Shown here: piece after piece, positions 35,890 through 47,196 of the stretch
How positions within the stretch are numbered: position 1 is the stretch's first letter
How the letters are laid out: every line of letters starts with the position of its first letter
Assembly: GCA_016630905.1 (NCBI GenBank)
Contig: WBMQ01000010.1
Span: 1,550,001 to 1,614,000, forward strand
DNA length: 64,000 nt
DNA from: Capillidium heterosporum
Taxonomy: Eukaryota > Entomophthoromycota > Entomophthoromycetes > Entomophthorales > Capillidiaceae
Direction: 5' to 3'
Program-made: the position numbers and the translations under genes
Notes under the pieces: generated by a model
Databases searched by the model: none
Seen by the model: the letters and a program-made list of their open reading frames with translations, nothing else
Told to the model about the DNA's origin: nothing

Positions 35890-36276
35890 TTAACAGCTTC
35901 CGTGACGGTTAACCTTGAGGAAAATAGAGCCGGGGCAGCCTTTGGAAGCATCCAAGCTCAAGCTACCGCCTTGGTTCTGGTCAATGACGTGTCCGATGCA
36001 GTCTTTACCATAATGGAAGGTGATTTGAATGTCGTTACTCATGAGCATTGACTTGATTTTAAAGTCGGGAATGTCATTAGTGCACCCGTACAAGCCCTTT
36101 ACTTTGGAAGTCTTAAACTGCCCACCGAAGCTAGCCTCAGAGTAAAAGGTGGCGTCTATGTCCAAGTCGTAGTTTGGGGGTAATGAAATGTTACCACAGT
36201 TGTCGATAGGGGCAGGGCACTTGTCAGCCGAGATGAGGGAAGCGGCTAAGGCTAAGATGAGAATTTGTAATTTCAT
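35890..36276 (-). CDS. secreted six-cysteine crystallin-like protein (array copy 2)
   Basis: 128 residues, no intron. Signal peptide MKLQILILALAASLISA, mature start DKCPAPIDNCG. Two similar halves follow: ATFYSEASFGGQFKTSKV with YGCTNDIPDFKIKSM, then QITFHYGKDCIGHVI with KGCPGSIFLKVN. The aromatic-x-x-x-(F/Y)-x-G start and the buried I-K-S end of each half resemble beta/gamma-crystallin Greek-key motifs; this is inference. Six cysteines suggest three disulfides. Secretion is likely, role unknown. A TATA box lies at 36346-36357 and a paired A/T-rich site at 36460-36492. Confidence 0.82.
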   Translation of the reverse strand: MKLQILILALAASLISADKCPAPIDNCGNISLPPNYDLDIDATFYSEASFGGQFKTSKVKGLYGCTNDIPDFKIKSMLMSNDIQITFHYGKDCIGHVIDQNQGGSLSLDASKGCPGSIFLKVNRHGSC

Positions 36277-36345
36277 TTTGCCAGTTGGCTTAAGTTTAGT
36301 CTAGTTGTTTATTTGTGTTTTGAAATGTTTGAGTTGCTGGCTCTT

Positions 36346-36357
36346 CTTTTATATATA
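36346..36357 (-). promoter_or_regulatory. TATA box of array copy 2
   Basis: On the minus strand the sequence is TATATATAAAAG, 70-81 bases before the ATG. Similar TATAAAAG boxes precede the other array genes at 40586-40593, 42196-42203, 43561-43569, 45146-45153, 47094-47102 and 48771-48779. Confidence 0.6.
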
Positions 36358-36459
36358 CTTTTGGAGCTGATTCTAGATGGTAATGTGGTATCTACCTTTA
36401 CTTACAACTGTCATAGTCCGGGATTTATAAGGACAGACAATTCAATTTTATATTAAAAA

Positions 36460-36492
36460 CTAAAAATAGTAGGTCAAGCATACTATTTTTAA
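36460..36492. promoter_or_regulatory. paired MEF2/Rlm1-like sites upstream of copy 2
   Basis: CTAAAAATAG at 36460-36469 and CTATTTTTAA at 36483-36492 form an inverted pair with a 13-base spacer, about 185-215 bases before the start codon. Both match the MADS-box consensus YTAWWWWTAR. The same arrangement recurs upstream of other paralogs. Confidence 0.6.
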
Positions 36493-37714
36493 CTTTCACT
36501 GAGTAGTTCAAATATGAAACGATTGATTTCTTGAAGAGCAGGAGGTTTCAAAGCATGCCATTACTAAGTTTGGTAAACATTTGGGTTTGCTTTTGGCTGT
36601 TCAAGCAATTTGAATGAAGTTTTGGAAATTGATCTAAATTTTTGGAGCAAAGTATAGAAGGTACCAAAGCAAATACCCCTACTCATCGCTTGGCTGGTCG
36701 AGGGGATACAGGCATTTAAATGAAGTCAAAAGTAAGCGAGCCTTGACAGATTTTTCAAAATGCTCCCTACAATTCAAACATCTCTTTAGTAAGAATCCAT
36801 CAAATGTAATATATATTCATAAGTGTCATCAAGTTACTTCAGATACACCCATCTATTAGGTTTTGTGTAGACTATAGTATATAGGTCACATTACAAACTC
36901 GAAAAAATTTATTTTTAGGTCAAAAGATTCAAAATTACGGAATAAAGCCCATTATAGTAATTGAAAGTATGTAGTTATATCTTTAAATATTTTGTTATTA
37001 TTATATTGATACAATTTCCAAACTTAGTAGCTTCTCCGTTTATTATTTTTTGAACGTTTAACTTAGTATCCGTTGTTCATTATTAATCTATACTTTCCTA
37101 TAAATTAGTTGAATATAAGTATAAAGAAAATGCTTTATAGTAGAGCGCTTCCCAGAATTCACGATTGGGGGACTAAACATATAGATGGGATATATCTATT
37201 TTTAAAGTTTAAACGAAACGTCAAGACAGCTGTATGTTAATAGGCTTTTTGATACATGTCTTAGTAACTGTATAGTGCAATATATAGTTATTTTGCAATT
37301 ATAAATATAATATATTCGATATAAGGACAAAGATAAGGCTTTTGGAATTAAAAATTCCTAACAGGATGAAGACTACTTTTGAGTTTCTTTGGAAATTAGC
37401 AATCTTAAATGTCAAGGCTAATTAGCTTTCAATAACAAAATAAGGTGTCTTTGATTTATCAGATGTTAAATTGTTAGGGTAGATTTTATATTTATACATC
37501 TACATACAGCTTGCAATATATCAACAAATATTGGTTTTTAGTAATCGTATAAAAGGTACATATCATAAATTTTAAGGTCTCGACATATAGTGTCAACCTA
37601 TTCATAATGAACCCTTTGAAGGGTTTGCCTTGTTACCAGTTTATATTTTCGCTTTCTACTAAGGAATGTGATGTATATATAACCACAGATTTTATATAAT
37701 CTGTAATGGCCTTG
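36493..37714. other. intergenic
   Basis: Very AT-rich spacer of the secreted-protein array. No gene or remnant recognised. Confidence 0.5.
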
Positions 37715-38690
37715 TTCATTAAAATATGTATTACTAGGTCATAGATCTATTATCCTCTTTATTTTTTGTTATATTTCTTTTCAATTTTTTCCATCCTTAA
37801 TTCGTAACTACCTTAGCTACAAATTTACATCACATATCGGATATTTTGATTCCCTTTTATTTTTCTTGATTTAGACTATCATCTGAGAACTCCAACGATT
37901 AGCGGTATGTTATCTGATTCTATCATTCCAATGATGGTAAACCCACTCGCAGTAGTTGACAGTATCACCAACCTTTCTAGCTAAACTTGGTAAATATCTA
38001 ATTGCTATGTAGAATAGTTAATTGCAGACGGAAACTTAATCTTCCTAACGTAACTACGACCAAGATGGTATAGAGATATTTAAACCATTTTGTTAGTACC
38101 GAAAGCCAGAATCTTGACAACGTTCCACCTCGTTACTCCTAGTTGCTACTCACCCTTTGTTCCTAGCAGCTTGGTTTCGGTTCTTAGTTTCTGAATAAAA
38201 TCTTGTCCTTGCTCACATCTTTGTTTTCAGCATAGAATTACTATGTGGTCTAGTTCTTCTACCCTCCATGCCTCCTATCACCTGTTAACGATCCTTACTA
38301 CCCTTGGATCTCACCTCTTTTGGGCGATTAATATTACTAATACGATCAATCGTTTTAAACCGACGTCGACCTATCAGCCAACCCCTATCCTTGACTCTAA
38401 TACTATAGTATTAACTGCTGCTCAATCATCATCTAGAAGGCCCCATCCTATCTAGCCCCAGTCCGTATCTAAGTCTCAATCTACCCCCTCTTGGAACTGG
38501 AACTTGATTATCATTGTGTGAGCGCTCCTTATGGTATATATTCTTTAGTTTTCTATTCGACCTGCCATCCAGAGAGTTCAAACCTTTATCACTAATGCAG
38601 CGGTAAGTTTTAATTTCACTTTCCTAACCTATCGTATCATTAGCTGGATCCAGCAGCATCTTTCTGAACTTTGCACTTATTATAGTTTAA
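37715..38690. repeat. degenerate dispersed repeat, copy A
   Basis: This stretch matches 57240-57955 in order and on the same strand. Shared blocks include an ACTAGGTCATA start, TTCGTAA(C/T)TACCTT(A/G)G(C/T)TACAAA, ATCTTGACAACGTTCCAC, and a segment encoding WxxxxxLxAxxxLxTILTTL. Identity is patchy and stops occur in all frames, so it is an old repeat. Copy A is about 270 bases longer. No terminal repeats were seen. The right end abuts a truncated array pseudogene. Confidence 0.65.
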
Positions 38691-38699
38691 AATCATTCG

Positions 38700-38960
38700 A
38701 TTGTAACAACCATTCAATATAGGTTTTGTTTGAAAGTTGGGTACAATATTGATGCATGTAAAAGTATTTGGAATTATCAAACTCTTGTGATCACCTACAA
38801 AGTTGGGTTACAATTAGAACCTAACTTTCATCCTAAAGTCAGAGTTGATATGTATGTGACCGACACTGCAGTTGTCATTTTTGACTGGGTACTTTTTGAT
38901 GGCCATAAAGTTGACAGCCAATGCTAGAAGAATAAGAGGATGCTCATCTAGGCTGAAGTT
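38700..38960 (-). pseudogene. six-cysteine crystallin-like protein, truncated decayed copy
   Basis: On the minus strand the family pattern is visible. It has a signal-like ILLFF/LALAVNFMA, KKYPVKNDNC for the conserved DKCP...DNC, two stops where the first Greek-key strand should be, then NFVGDHKSL and FTCINIVPNFQTK for the NFxGxxKTS and YGCTNDIPDFQIK blocks. Sequence after this decays (NYNKCK) and homology ends at the repeat at 37715-38690. The frame is broken near the signal peptide. It is the ninth recognisable copy of the array. Confidence 0.6.
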
Positions 38961-40107
38961 ATATCTTTTTGGTTGTAAATCTTAAGAGTATTAGTTTTCC
39001 TTTTTATTTACACCAAGTAATCAAAATTAGAAGGTTGTTGAACACCTAGCTTTTCTTCATATTTCAGATGTCTTGGAAAACAATTTGTACTAGGTGTAGT
39101 TTAATCAACTTAAATGACAGCAACTCCATTGCTTTCAACTTTCACCTTGAAATTTAAGCTACTTAGGTCTAGATTGGCATGTAACTAAATCTAGTAGATA
39201 TTAAAACCTTACATATATGTAATTTTTTAAATCGCTATTCTTTGTAAATCTAGATCTTGACATCTAAATAGAAGTGAGAGCTCCGTTTGTTACTTTTTAA
39301 GCTATTAATTGCCGATTCCATTCCAAGAAACCTGCCATCTAAAGTTTTGATAGATAGGTATATTTGAAAGAACTAAAGTTTGGTCAAGTCAATTCAAGGT
39401 TGGAAATTTTATTCTATTTGAGTACTCGCTGTTTCGTATACAGTTGACTTTAGGTATACATAACCCATTATTGGCTATCTAGGCTAATCGTTTAGATAGT
39501 TGCTTATAAAATTTGAGATGTTGTATGGAAGTTGGTTTATGGCCGCTGAAAGTTGGAGTTTATAAAAGAATAAGGGCAGGTTGTCATTGATAAGCAACAT
39601 TCATCAAACATACCTTACTTGTAGGCAGATGAAGTAGATTAAATATGTATAAGCTGATGCCATTATCAGCTATAAAATTAAAACTTCAAACTAAAGGAGA
39701 TTTAAGTACATTTTACAAACTTATGAATGGTACTCCAAGTCTTTTAGTACTTTAAGATCTAAAATATAATTAAAGTATATCTCAGTAGCTTGTATCATAA
39801 ATATGCCCTATTTTCAATTTTAGATTAGCATTTGATTCGATAAGGCTACAGTAGAAGTATTTTCTAAATTCTAATATAACTTGTCTTATAATTCCAATCC
39901 AATTGCAATTTCTTTAAATCTATTTAACTACCCAACATGCCTCCAAAAACTTTGAAATCAAGAGTAGTTCATATATAGATAGCTATCTTTAAATAAAAAC
40001 CTAGCTGGGTAAAAATAAAGAATAACATACGTAAAATAAAAATAATCAAATAAATCTTTATCTATATAATCCTCAATCTTTAAAGTCTTCTAAATCTAAT
40101 CTATGAT
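38961..40107. other. intergenic
   Basis: AT-rich spacer, no gene recognised. Confidence 0.45.
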
Positions 40108-40518
40108 CTAGATGTGTCCTGGTAAAAAGGTGTTGCATTTCTCAGGAAGGCGGATTTGGACAAAGACACTACCGGGGCATCCCTTGGTAGAATTCAAATC
40201 CAGATTCATATACTGATATTGGTCGATGATTTTTCCAATGCAGTCCTTACCCTTGTACAATGTAACATAGTTGACATCATTGCTCGAAATGGATTTAATC
40301 TCAAAGTCGGGCATGTCGTTGATGCATCCAAACGCACTCTTGATGGTTGAGGTTTTGGATTTGCCCGATAAGTAAGCATTGGAGTAGAATTTAACTTGGC
40401 GTTCCAAATCTTTTTCATCACCTAAGCTGAAGTCGTCGCAATAACTGTCTAGAGCGGGACACTTATCACTAGCTACAAGACTGATAATGAGGGCTAGAAA
40501 GACGACTTGGAAATGCAT
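40108..40518 (-). CDS. secreted six-cysteine crystallin-like protein, MHFQ subfamily (copy 4)
   Basis: 136 residues from the ATG at 40518, which starts the signal peptide MHFQVVFLALIISLVA. The frame is open upstream to 40596, but that part lies over the TATA box (40586-40593), so the inner start is used. The mature part DKCPALDSYCDDFSLG, VKFYSNAYLSGKSKTSTI, FGCINDMPDFEIKSI, LYKGKDCIGKII and KGCPGSVFVQI keeps all six cysteines, and a short tail (NTFLPGHI) extends past the last one. Divergent from the MKFQ copies; closest to the 41719 gene. Confidence 0.8.
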   Translation of the reverse strand: MHFQVVFLALIISLVASDKCPALDSYCDDFSLGDEKDLERQVKFYSNAYLSGKSKTSTIKSAFGCINDMPDFEIKSISSNDVNYVTLYKGKDCIGKIIDQYQYMNLDLNSTKGCPGSVFVQIRLPEKCNTFLPGHI

Positions 40519-41718
40519 TTGGGTTAGCTGCTTATATTCTTTTACTAATAGCTTGAGTTTTTTGATGACTCGAGTATCTAGTACTCTTTTATACACTAAT
40601 TTTAATGCCTTTGCATTTTAGATAGCGCCTACTGTTTCTTTTGTTTTCCTGGAGTTGTCTCGGACAAAGACCTGTGTTGGATATAGCCCAATTCCTATTA
40701 AAGCGACAGCTCAGCCCATAACTTTAGCTTTAAAGTTAGATTATCCAAAGTTAAAGTTTCGTACCTAGATCAAGTAGACTTCAAACCAATATTTAAGAAG
40801 CAGCTTTTATCCATCTCTATTTCATACTTAGATCCAGATCTTCAAGTAGAGGGTTAGATTTCATCAATAGGTCCTAGGGTCTTTAGATTTGAAGGTGGAT
40901 TATACTTTGAGACTAAAATTGACTCTCCAAACAAACTATAAAATACTGGCTTGTCAGTAACCAGTAATTTTAGCTAACTATACAAGATGTAGAGGAAATC
41001 TATATTAATATATATAAAACTACCAATAATGGTGTGTCATTATTTGAAGGATAGATCCGAAATTGATATTTTCCTATTACACTTGGATCTAAAAAATGCT
41101 CATAATTTCGGCCCCATCATATAAAGACTTATAAAATTGAAAACTATCCCTACTTTTTGAACTTAAATGTGCATACACTAAATATTTTAAATTTAGTTAC
41201 TTTAAAATTAAAATTTATAAATCAGTACTATTAATAGCTGAGTATCGTCATATTACTACCGTAGGAAAATTAAAATTGTTAGTAGATACTGTATCCATGA
41301 AAGCAAACTACTGTCGATAGCAATATCAACTGGGCTTGTATTAGCCTTTAGAAGGGTCGTTTTTAAATAAACTTCTTGACTTATACATTTATTTTAGCTT
41401 TTGGTTTACTTGCCTTATTTCTTTTGCTTCAAATTGATTGATGGTGCACTCAAAATGAAACTCACATCCATATGGATGGTCATCATTATCTATGAGTTAA
41501 AAAGCTTATTTGAAACTGCAATTGCTCAATTCATTGCAAAATACTTGCAAGTTTGACATCTCTAAAAATTGTTGAAATCGCAAGTGGCTCTTATATATTA
41601 TCATCCTTCAATCAAATTAAGGCTAGGTAAAAGCAAAAGCATCCTATACTCAAAATAAAAGTTAGTAAACTATATATTTATTTGGTGGCATTTGTCTACC
41701 TTAAAAATATTTGGAAAT
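40519..41718. other. intergenic, duplicated promoter block
   Basis: Bases about 40560-40930 share order and sequence with 42185-42550 (for example the TGTCTCGGA block and the AGATC(C/T)AGA-CTTCAA block), so promoter and gene were copied as one unit. The rest is AT-rich without features. Confidence 0.6.
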
Positions 41719-42144
41719 CTATCCACTGATCTGGATGTTTCGAGATAAAGAAGGCTTGCAGTTCTCATCAAAACGGAGCTGGACGAAAACAATACCAGGA
41801 CAGCTTTCTGTAGCCTCCAAATTCTCTTTAGCACTCAGGAACTTGTCGATGACCGGACCAATGCAGCCCTTACCTTTGTGCAAGGTGATAAAGTTGACGC
41901 CATTACTCAAGATGGATTTGACTTTGAAGTTGGGAACGTCATCGATGCACCCGTAGGTTCCCTTCACACTGGCTGCCTTGGCTTCATCAAGGAATTCGGG
42001 TTCAGAGTGGAAGAATACATCGTGCCCAATATTTTGGTAGTCAAACGCGCGGACGTTGTCACAAGGATCGCTTGGGGTCAGGCACTTGGCACTGGCTACC
42101 ATACCGATGATAGTGAAAATTAGGAAAATAGTTTGGAAATGCAT
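41719..42144 (-). CDS. secreted six-cysteine crystallin-like protein, MHFQ subfamily (copy 5)
   Basis: 141 residues. Signal peptide MHFQTIFLIFTIIGMVASA, mature start KCLTPSDPCDN. It keeps VFFHSEPEFLDEAKAASV, YGCIDDVPNFKVKSI, LHKGKGCIGPVI and ESCPGIVFVQL, six cysteines in all, and a C-termin­al tail (NIQISG). Together with the 40108 gene it forms a tandem pair with a common promoter type lacking the paired A/T-rich sites. TATA at 42196-42203. Confidence 0.8.
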   Translation of the reverse strand: MHFQTIFLIFTIIGMVASAKCLTPSDPCDNVRAFDYQNIGHDVFFHSEPEFLDEAKAASVKGTYGCIDDVPNFKVKSILSNGVNFITLHKGKGCIGPVIDKFLSAKENLEATESCPGIVFVQLRFDENCKPSLSRNIQISG

Positions 42145-43114
42145 CTGGGCACTTGGTTGAGATGTTTCTATTAAGGATTCGAGTTATTGGCATCTCTTTT
42201 ATACTGTCTTTCATATTCTTAAGTGGTTAAGTGGCACCTATTGTTCCTTTCTTCGAGGTGTCTCGGATCAAGGCTTATAATGGATGTAGCTCAGCTTCTA
42301 TTAATGTTATAGTTCAACCTACTACTGTTAACTTTAAAATTAAGCTACGCAGTTAAAATTTCGTAATTAGATCAAGTAAACGTTAAACCAGTGTTCAGAA
42401 AGCAGTCTTTATCCACTTTTATTTCGTATATAGATCTAGACTTTCAAATAGAAAAGTAAACTTCGTCGATAGTTCTCAAAGGCATGCCTATAAAGTTCAT
42501 TTTGCTCTACTTTAGATTTGAAGATGGGTCATGCTTTGAGAGAAATTTGTGTTCAAGGCAGGTTCTCAAATGCTGATTTGTCGATAACTAGTAAGCCATA
42601 TAGTTTTTATGGTAACTATATCAGTTGTAGGGGAAATATACATTCGAAAGTAGCTAGTACTCAAGTATACTAGTGAATCAGTACTTGAAAGATAGACTGA
42701 AATTTGTATTTTTTACATTATATCAAAGGAATAGCTGGAATCTCGAGCCTCACAATATAAATATATGTATTGTCGAAGGCTATATTTATTTATTGAATTT
42801 TATTTTCTATATACTATATTTATATTAAAATATTTCAAATACAAATTCCCAATTCTATGATGTATAAATCAGAGCTATAAAAAGCTGAATATAAAGCCGG
42901 GGTTGCTGAAAGGGAGTTGATTTAATCAATCAGTTGGCCTCACTTTATAAAGTTGAATTGCTACTGATAGAAATGTTAGCTAGACTTATATCACTGGTAA
43001 AATAACGCATAAATAGTATCTATAGAAATGAAAAAGTCACCTATAAAGCTATAACTTATAAGACTTACTTGATTAAAATATGCACTACAGATTTATTGGA
43101 GCTAATGAACAAAA
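42145..43114. other. intergenic, duplicated promoter block
   Basis: The left part is the second copy of the promoter block described at 40560-40930. No other feature. Confidence 0.55.
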
Positions 43115-43501
43115 CTAACAGGATCCATACCGGTTCAATTTGATAAAGACACTACCTGGACAGCCTTTGGAAGCCTCCAAATCGGCACTTCCACCTTCGA
43201 CCTGGTATATGACGTGGCCAAAGCAATCCTTACCATAGTGGAAGGTGACCTGCGTCGACCCCGTACTTACGAACGATTTAATTTGAAAGTCGGGGACGTC
43301 GTTGGTACATCCGTAGATTCCGTTGATTTTGGAGGTTTTGTATTGACCGGTGAAGTTGACTTCAGGCCAGAAAGTTGCCTCCATCGTGTAATTACTGTTA
43401 GGAGGCAGACCAACGGGACCACAGTTGTCACTTGGGGTTGGACACTTGTCAGAAATTACTAGGTTGGCAATCAAAGCTAGGAAGATGGATTGGAATTTCA
43501 T
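43115..43501 (-). CDS. secreted six-cysteine crystallin-like protein (copy 6)
   Basis: 128 residues. Signal peptide MKFQSIFLALIANLVIS, then DKCPTPSDNCGPVGLPP. First half ATFWPEVNFTGQYKTSKI with YGCTNDVPDFQIKSF; second half VTFHYGKDCFGHVI with KGCPGSVFIKLNRYGSC. All six cysteines are present. TATA at 43561-43569; an A/T-rich site CTATTTTTAA at 43685-43694 has only a degenerate left partner. Confidence 0.83.
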   Translation of the reverse strand: MKFQSIFLALIANLVISDKCPTPSDNCGPVGLPPNSNYTMEATFWPEVNFTGQYKTSKINGIYGCTNDVPDFQIKSFVSTGSTQVTFHYGKDCFGHVIYQVEGGSADLEASKGCPGSVFIKLNRYGSC

Positions 43502-43684
43502 TTTTATATGAATATATTAAAAATCAATTTATTGTTTGAAGTATTTGCTTTGTCAACTCCCTTTTTATACATATTCTTTGTTTATTTTTAAATAATACTA
43601 TATCCCATCTTTTTGCAACGGTCGGCGAAACAAAGTTGTCATAAGTACACTTCAACCTCAAAGTAAACACAGCAGGTAAGAATG

Positions 43685-43694
43685 CTATTTTTAA
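43685..43694. promoter_or_regulatory. MEF2/Rlm1-like site upstream of copy 6
   Basis: CTATTTTTAA followed by CTTTG, 184-193 bases before the start codon, in the same context as the right half of the paired sites at 36483 and 49020. The left partner position holds AGTAAACACA, a poor match. Confidence 0.45.
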
Positions 43695-44691
43695 CTTTGA
43701 CACATCAAATCTAAATTAGAGTATAGCTAGATCTAGCGAAAGTTAAAAACGATATAAATAACTCGGCTATGTATACCTATAGCTTAGGTTGGGTAGATGT
43801 GGACATCTGGGTAGGAAGACAGACTTTGCTTAGTACTCCTTAAGCTACCTATCAAAAAGTCTATTTCACGATACTCAAACTTGGAAATGGACAAACCTTA
43901 GCTTCCTACTACTCTGGTCCAAATCAATAATTCCAGGTTAATATTATTCTGTTCAGGATATACCGAATTTCTTACTATTGAATTGATAAGAAATCGCTCA
44001 GGTTATTTGAACAGCTTAACATTGAATTTGCAACGCTTTATTGAGACCAAAGTAGTAGGAAGTTGAAATCTGGGGCAAAATACAGTTTAGTTTGAAACTA
44101 TCACTTCAAATCCATCAAATTATCTTGGAAACCTGAGGAATATATTTCAATCGTTGTACTTATATCAAATAGGCCAAGCACTATTCATATTGCTGGAAAA
44201 TCAACTACAATTAATCTAACTATAGGCACCTTCCATTTGACGCCTCAATCTTAAAACTATCCTGTATACAGCATGCACAGATATTTATATCAATAGTGTA
44301 TAACAGGTAGTAGAAGATGAAAGTTAGAGGGATAATCCGAAGACTAGTTTTAAATACTCTGCTATCAAATGAGCTACATTTCTTTCCCTTTCTTTAAAGA
44401 GTAGATAGGTATAAATCCTCTATTTGGATATTCAATTGAATGGAAGCTACTATTCCATCTTTATGGATTGGAAATAAGAAATGCACTTTATATAAGTTTT
44501 GATAAACAAAGCAAGTAGCTATTTGAAAAAGGTATATCTATAAAATAGCTCATAAAAGTGGATTGTAAAATAAATTGCCGTTAATAAAGGTATTAGTCAT
44601 ATTTTTATTTATTAATAAACAACGGACATTATTCAAAAGCACCAATGTATGGTATATGGGTTAGCAATTTATTATAAACAAAATCCACAAA
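43695..44691. other. intergenic
   Basis: AT-rich spacer without recognisable genes. Confidence 0.45.
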
Positions 44692-45078
44692 TTAACAACT
44701 TCCATAACGGTTCAACTTGATGAAAACACTACCAGGACAGCCCTTGGAAGTATCCAAGTTGAAGCTACCACCCTGGACCTGGGTGATGACGTGACCGATA
44801 CAGTCCTTACCATAGTGGAAAGTAAGTTGAGTGGAGCCGGTACTCAACATCGACTTAATTTGGAAGTCGGGGATATCATTAGTACATCCGTAAATACCCT
44901 TGATAGTAGACTTCTTAAAGTCACCGGTGAAGTTGGTGCCAGAGTAGAAGGCGGCATCCAGGTTGACGTTGTAGTTAGAGGGAAGGGAAACATCACCGCA
45001 GTTGTCACTTGGAGCAGGGCACTTGTCGGCGGAAATAAGAGTGGCAGCTAAAGCTAGGAGGGCGGCTTGGAATTTCAT
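44692..45078 (-). CDS. secreted six-cysteine crystallin-like protein (copy 7)
   Basis: 128 residues. Signal peptide MKFQAALLALAATLISA, mature DKCPAPSDNCGDVSLPS, then FYSGTNFTGDFKKSTI, YGCTNDIPDFQIKSM, LTFHYGKDCIGHVI and GCPGSVFIKLNRYGSC. It differs from the 46632 gene at only three residues. TATA at 45146-45153; paired A/T-rich sites at 45230-45262. Confidence 0.84.
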   Translation of the reverse strand: MKFQAALLALAATLISADKCPAPSDNCGDVSLPSNYNVNLDAAFYSGTNFTGDFKKSTIKGIYGCTNDIPDFQIKSMLSTGSTQLTFHYGKDCIGHVITQVQGGSFNLDTSKGCPGSVFIKLNRYGSC

Positions 45079-45229
45079 TTTTGCGTTTGAGTTTTAAACT
45101 TAAGAGGTGTTGATTTCTGTCTAAACAATCGAGTCACCGACCCTCCTTTTATACCTGCTTTCTATTTAGCTCAACAGCTGTCATATCTGAAAGATTTATA
45201 ATGAACTACAACGCAATTTGCAACTGCAG

Positions 45230-45262
45230 CTAAAAATAGCTGGCTAAATCAACTATTTTTAG
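45230..45262. promoter_or_regulatory. paired MEF2/Rlm1-like sites upstream of copy 7
   Basis: CTAAAAATAG (45230-45239), a 13-base spacer, then CTATTTTTAG (45253-45262): a perfect inverted repeat of a MADS-box-type site, 152-184 bases before the ATG. Confidence 0.65.
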
Positions 45263-46631
45263 CCTATAAGCTAAAACAAATTCATATTGAGTTTGATCAC
45301 GTTTCTGCCAAAGGATATGATTTAGAAAACTTGGACAAATCTAAATTTAGCAAACATTGAGATCGATTTTTGCTTGTTCAGATAGTTTGAGTAAAGCTAT
45401 ACAATTGAGTTTTGATAGTAGCGCTTATATTTTTTGGAACAAAGTGGCGGATATAAAGTGGCTCCTACACACCGCCTCTTCAAATCGATAATTGTGGGCA
45501 TTTAAATGAAATTGTAAGGGGCCAGCTTCGCTGATACTTCCTTTAAGCATCCTATACATAGACATTTTCCGTTAACCGTTCCTTAAATCTATGGGATATG
45601 TAAATATCGCTCCAATACTCCAAAGGCACCCAGCTACTATGCGTTGGGTACATTTTATCCATTACACCTCGAAACTATATTAAGACATTTATTTCTGATC
45701 CCAAAGTTTGAACCTGGTGGGATAAGACTTATCGGGCAATGGCAGCTATGCATTTACCCATTTCAATAGCAAAGCATACGATAATGATTTACTACAGCTG
45801 TACAAGGTATATGGTTGCCTATTTCGATATTGAGGTATACAGTTATAGCTTAATACATTTATTTTAAACTTTGTAAAAATAGTAGGTATTAAACTGTGAT
45901 GTAGTTATTTATAAAGTATATAAACCAAATTGCGTGTTGGTGAACCATGGGATATAAATTTAATTAAGCATAGATTAAGCCCATCTTCCCAACAGTAACC
46001 GATGTAAATGTCCGATGAGAGATGGGGCAGTTTGGTTTGGTTGATTCAACCACTTAAGTTTAACTAAATTGGCTAAATGGACTTTCAAGAATCTATGGAA
46101 AGGTGTTATTTTACCAGATGGTGTAAAGTTGGGTTAAGGAATCTATGGATCTATCTACGTGTAACCTGTAAAAGATTTATTAGATTTTAAATTTATTTTG
46201 AAGGATGAGCTGGAGGCCAAAGTCAAAACCTGTTAATGTCGGTATAAACGATTATTTAAATTGATTAGATAATTTGGCTGTATTCCTTTTCTTCAAAGCT
46301 ATGTACTATAAAGTAGGATATATTGCCGGATCTAAGGCTACAAAGGTACGTATATCAAAAACAAGTACCCTTTGCAAGATATTAAATTTGAATGGCTGCC
46401 TAGAGCCCGTTCATTGAAATAAGTAAATACAGTTACATTTACATTTAAATATATCGTAATTCTTAGTAGCGATAAGGCACATTTGAAAATAGCAATCCAT
46501 TTCAGAAGATCAAGTGAACCCAAGAAACATTTTATAGGTATAAACAAGCATATATCAACAACTATTCAAAATAAAAGTATACTACAATTTTAATTAACTA
46601 TATACTGACGACTCTAGATCCTATACATCCA
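45263..46631. other. intergenic
   Basis: AT-rich; a 69-codon minus-strand frame at 46338-46547 has no recognisable features. Confidence 0.45.
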
Positions 46632-47018
46632 TTAACAACTTCCGTAACGGTTCAACTTGATAAATACCGAACCGGGGCAACCCTTGGAAGTATCCAAGTT
46701 GGAGCTACCACCCTGGACCTGGGTGATGACGTGACCGATACAGTCCTTACCATAGTGGAAAGTAAGTTGAGTGGAGCCGGTACTCAACATCGACTTAATT
46801 TGGAAGTCGGGGATATCATTAGTACATCCGTAAATACCCTTGATAGTAGACTTCTTAAAGTCACCGGTGAAGTTGGTGCCAGAGTAGAAGGTGGCATCCA
46901 GGTTGACGTTGTAGTTGGGAGGTAGAGAAACATCACCGCAGTTGTCACTTGGAGCAGGGCACTTGTCGGCGGAAATAAGAGTGGCAGCTAAAGCTAGGAG
47001 GGCGGCTTGGAATTTCAT
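46632..47018 (-). CDS. secreted six-cysteine crystallin-like protein (copy 8)
   Basis: 128 residues, nearly identical to the 44692 gene (changes S to P, A to T and F to S in the mature part). DNA identity is very high from about codon 108 back to the TATA box (47094-47102), but drops in the last 60 bases of the coding sequence and upstream of the TATA box. This pattern suggests recent gene conversion. Signal peptide and six cysteines are intact. Confidence 0.84.
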   Translation of the reverse strand: MKFQAALLALAATLISADKCPAPSDNCGDVSLPPNYNVNLDATFYSGTNFTGDFKKSTIKGIYGCTNDIPDFQIKSMLSTGSTQLTFHYGKDCIGHVITQVQGGSSNLDTSKGCPGSVFIKLNRYGSC

Positions 47019-47196
47019 TTTGCGTTTGAGTTTTAGACTTAAGAGGTGTTGATTTCTGTCTAAACAATCGAGTCGCCGATCCTCTTTTTATACGTAACCT
47101 TCACTTATTTTTAGTTGATAATGTAACACTCATTTAGTCCAACAGATGTCATGATCCGAAATTTCAAAGTAATGCAGCATAATTTCTAATTTCAAG

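Noticed and set aside
38730..38927. Plus-strand 65-codon ORF
   Set aside because: It is the antisense shadow of a decayed minus-strand array copy.
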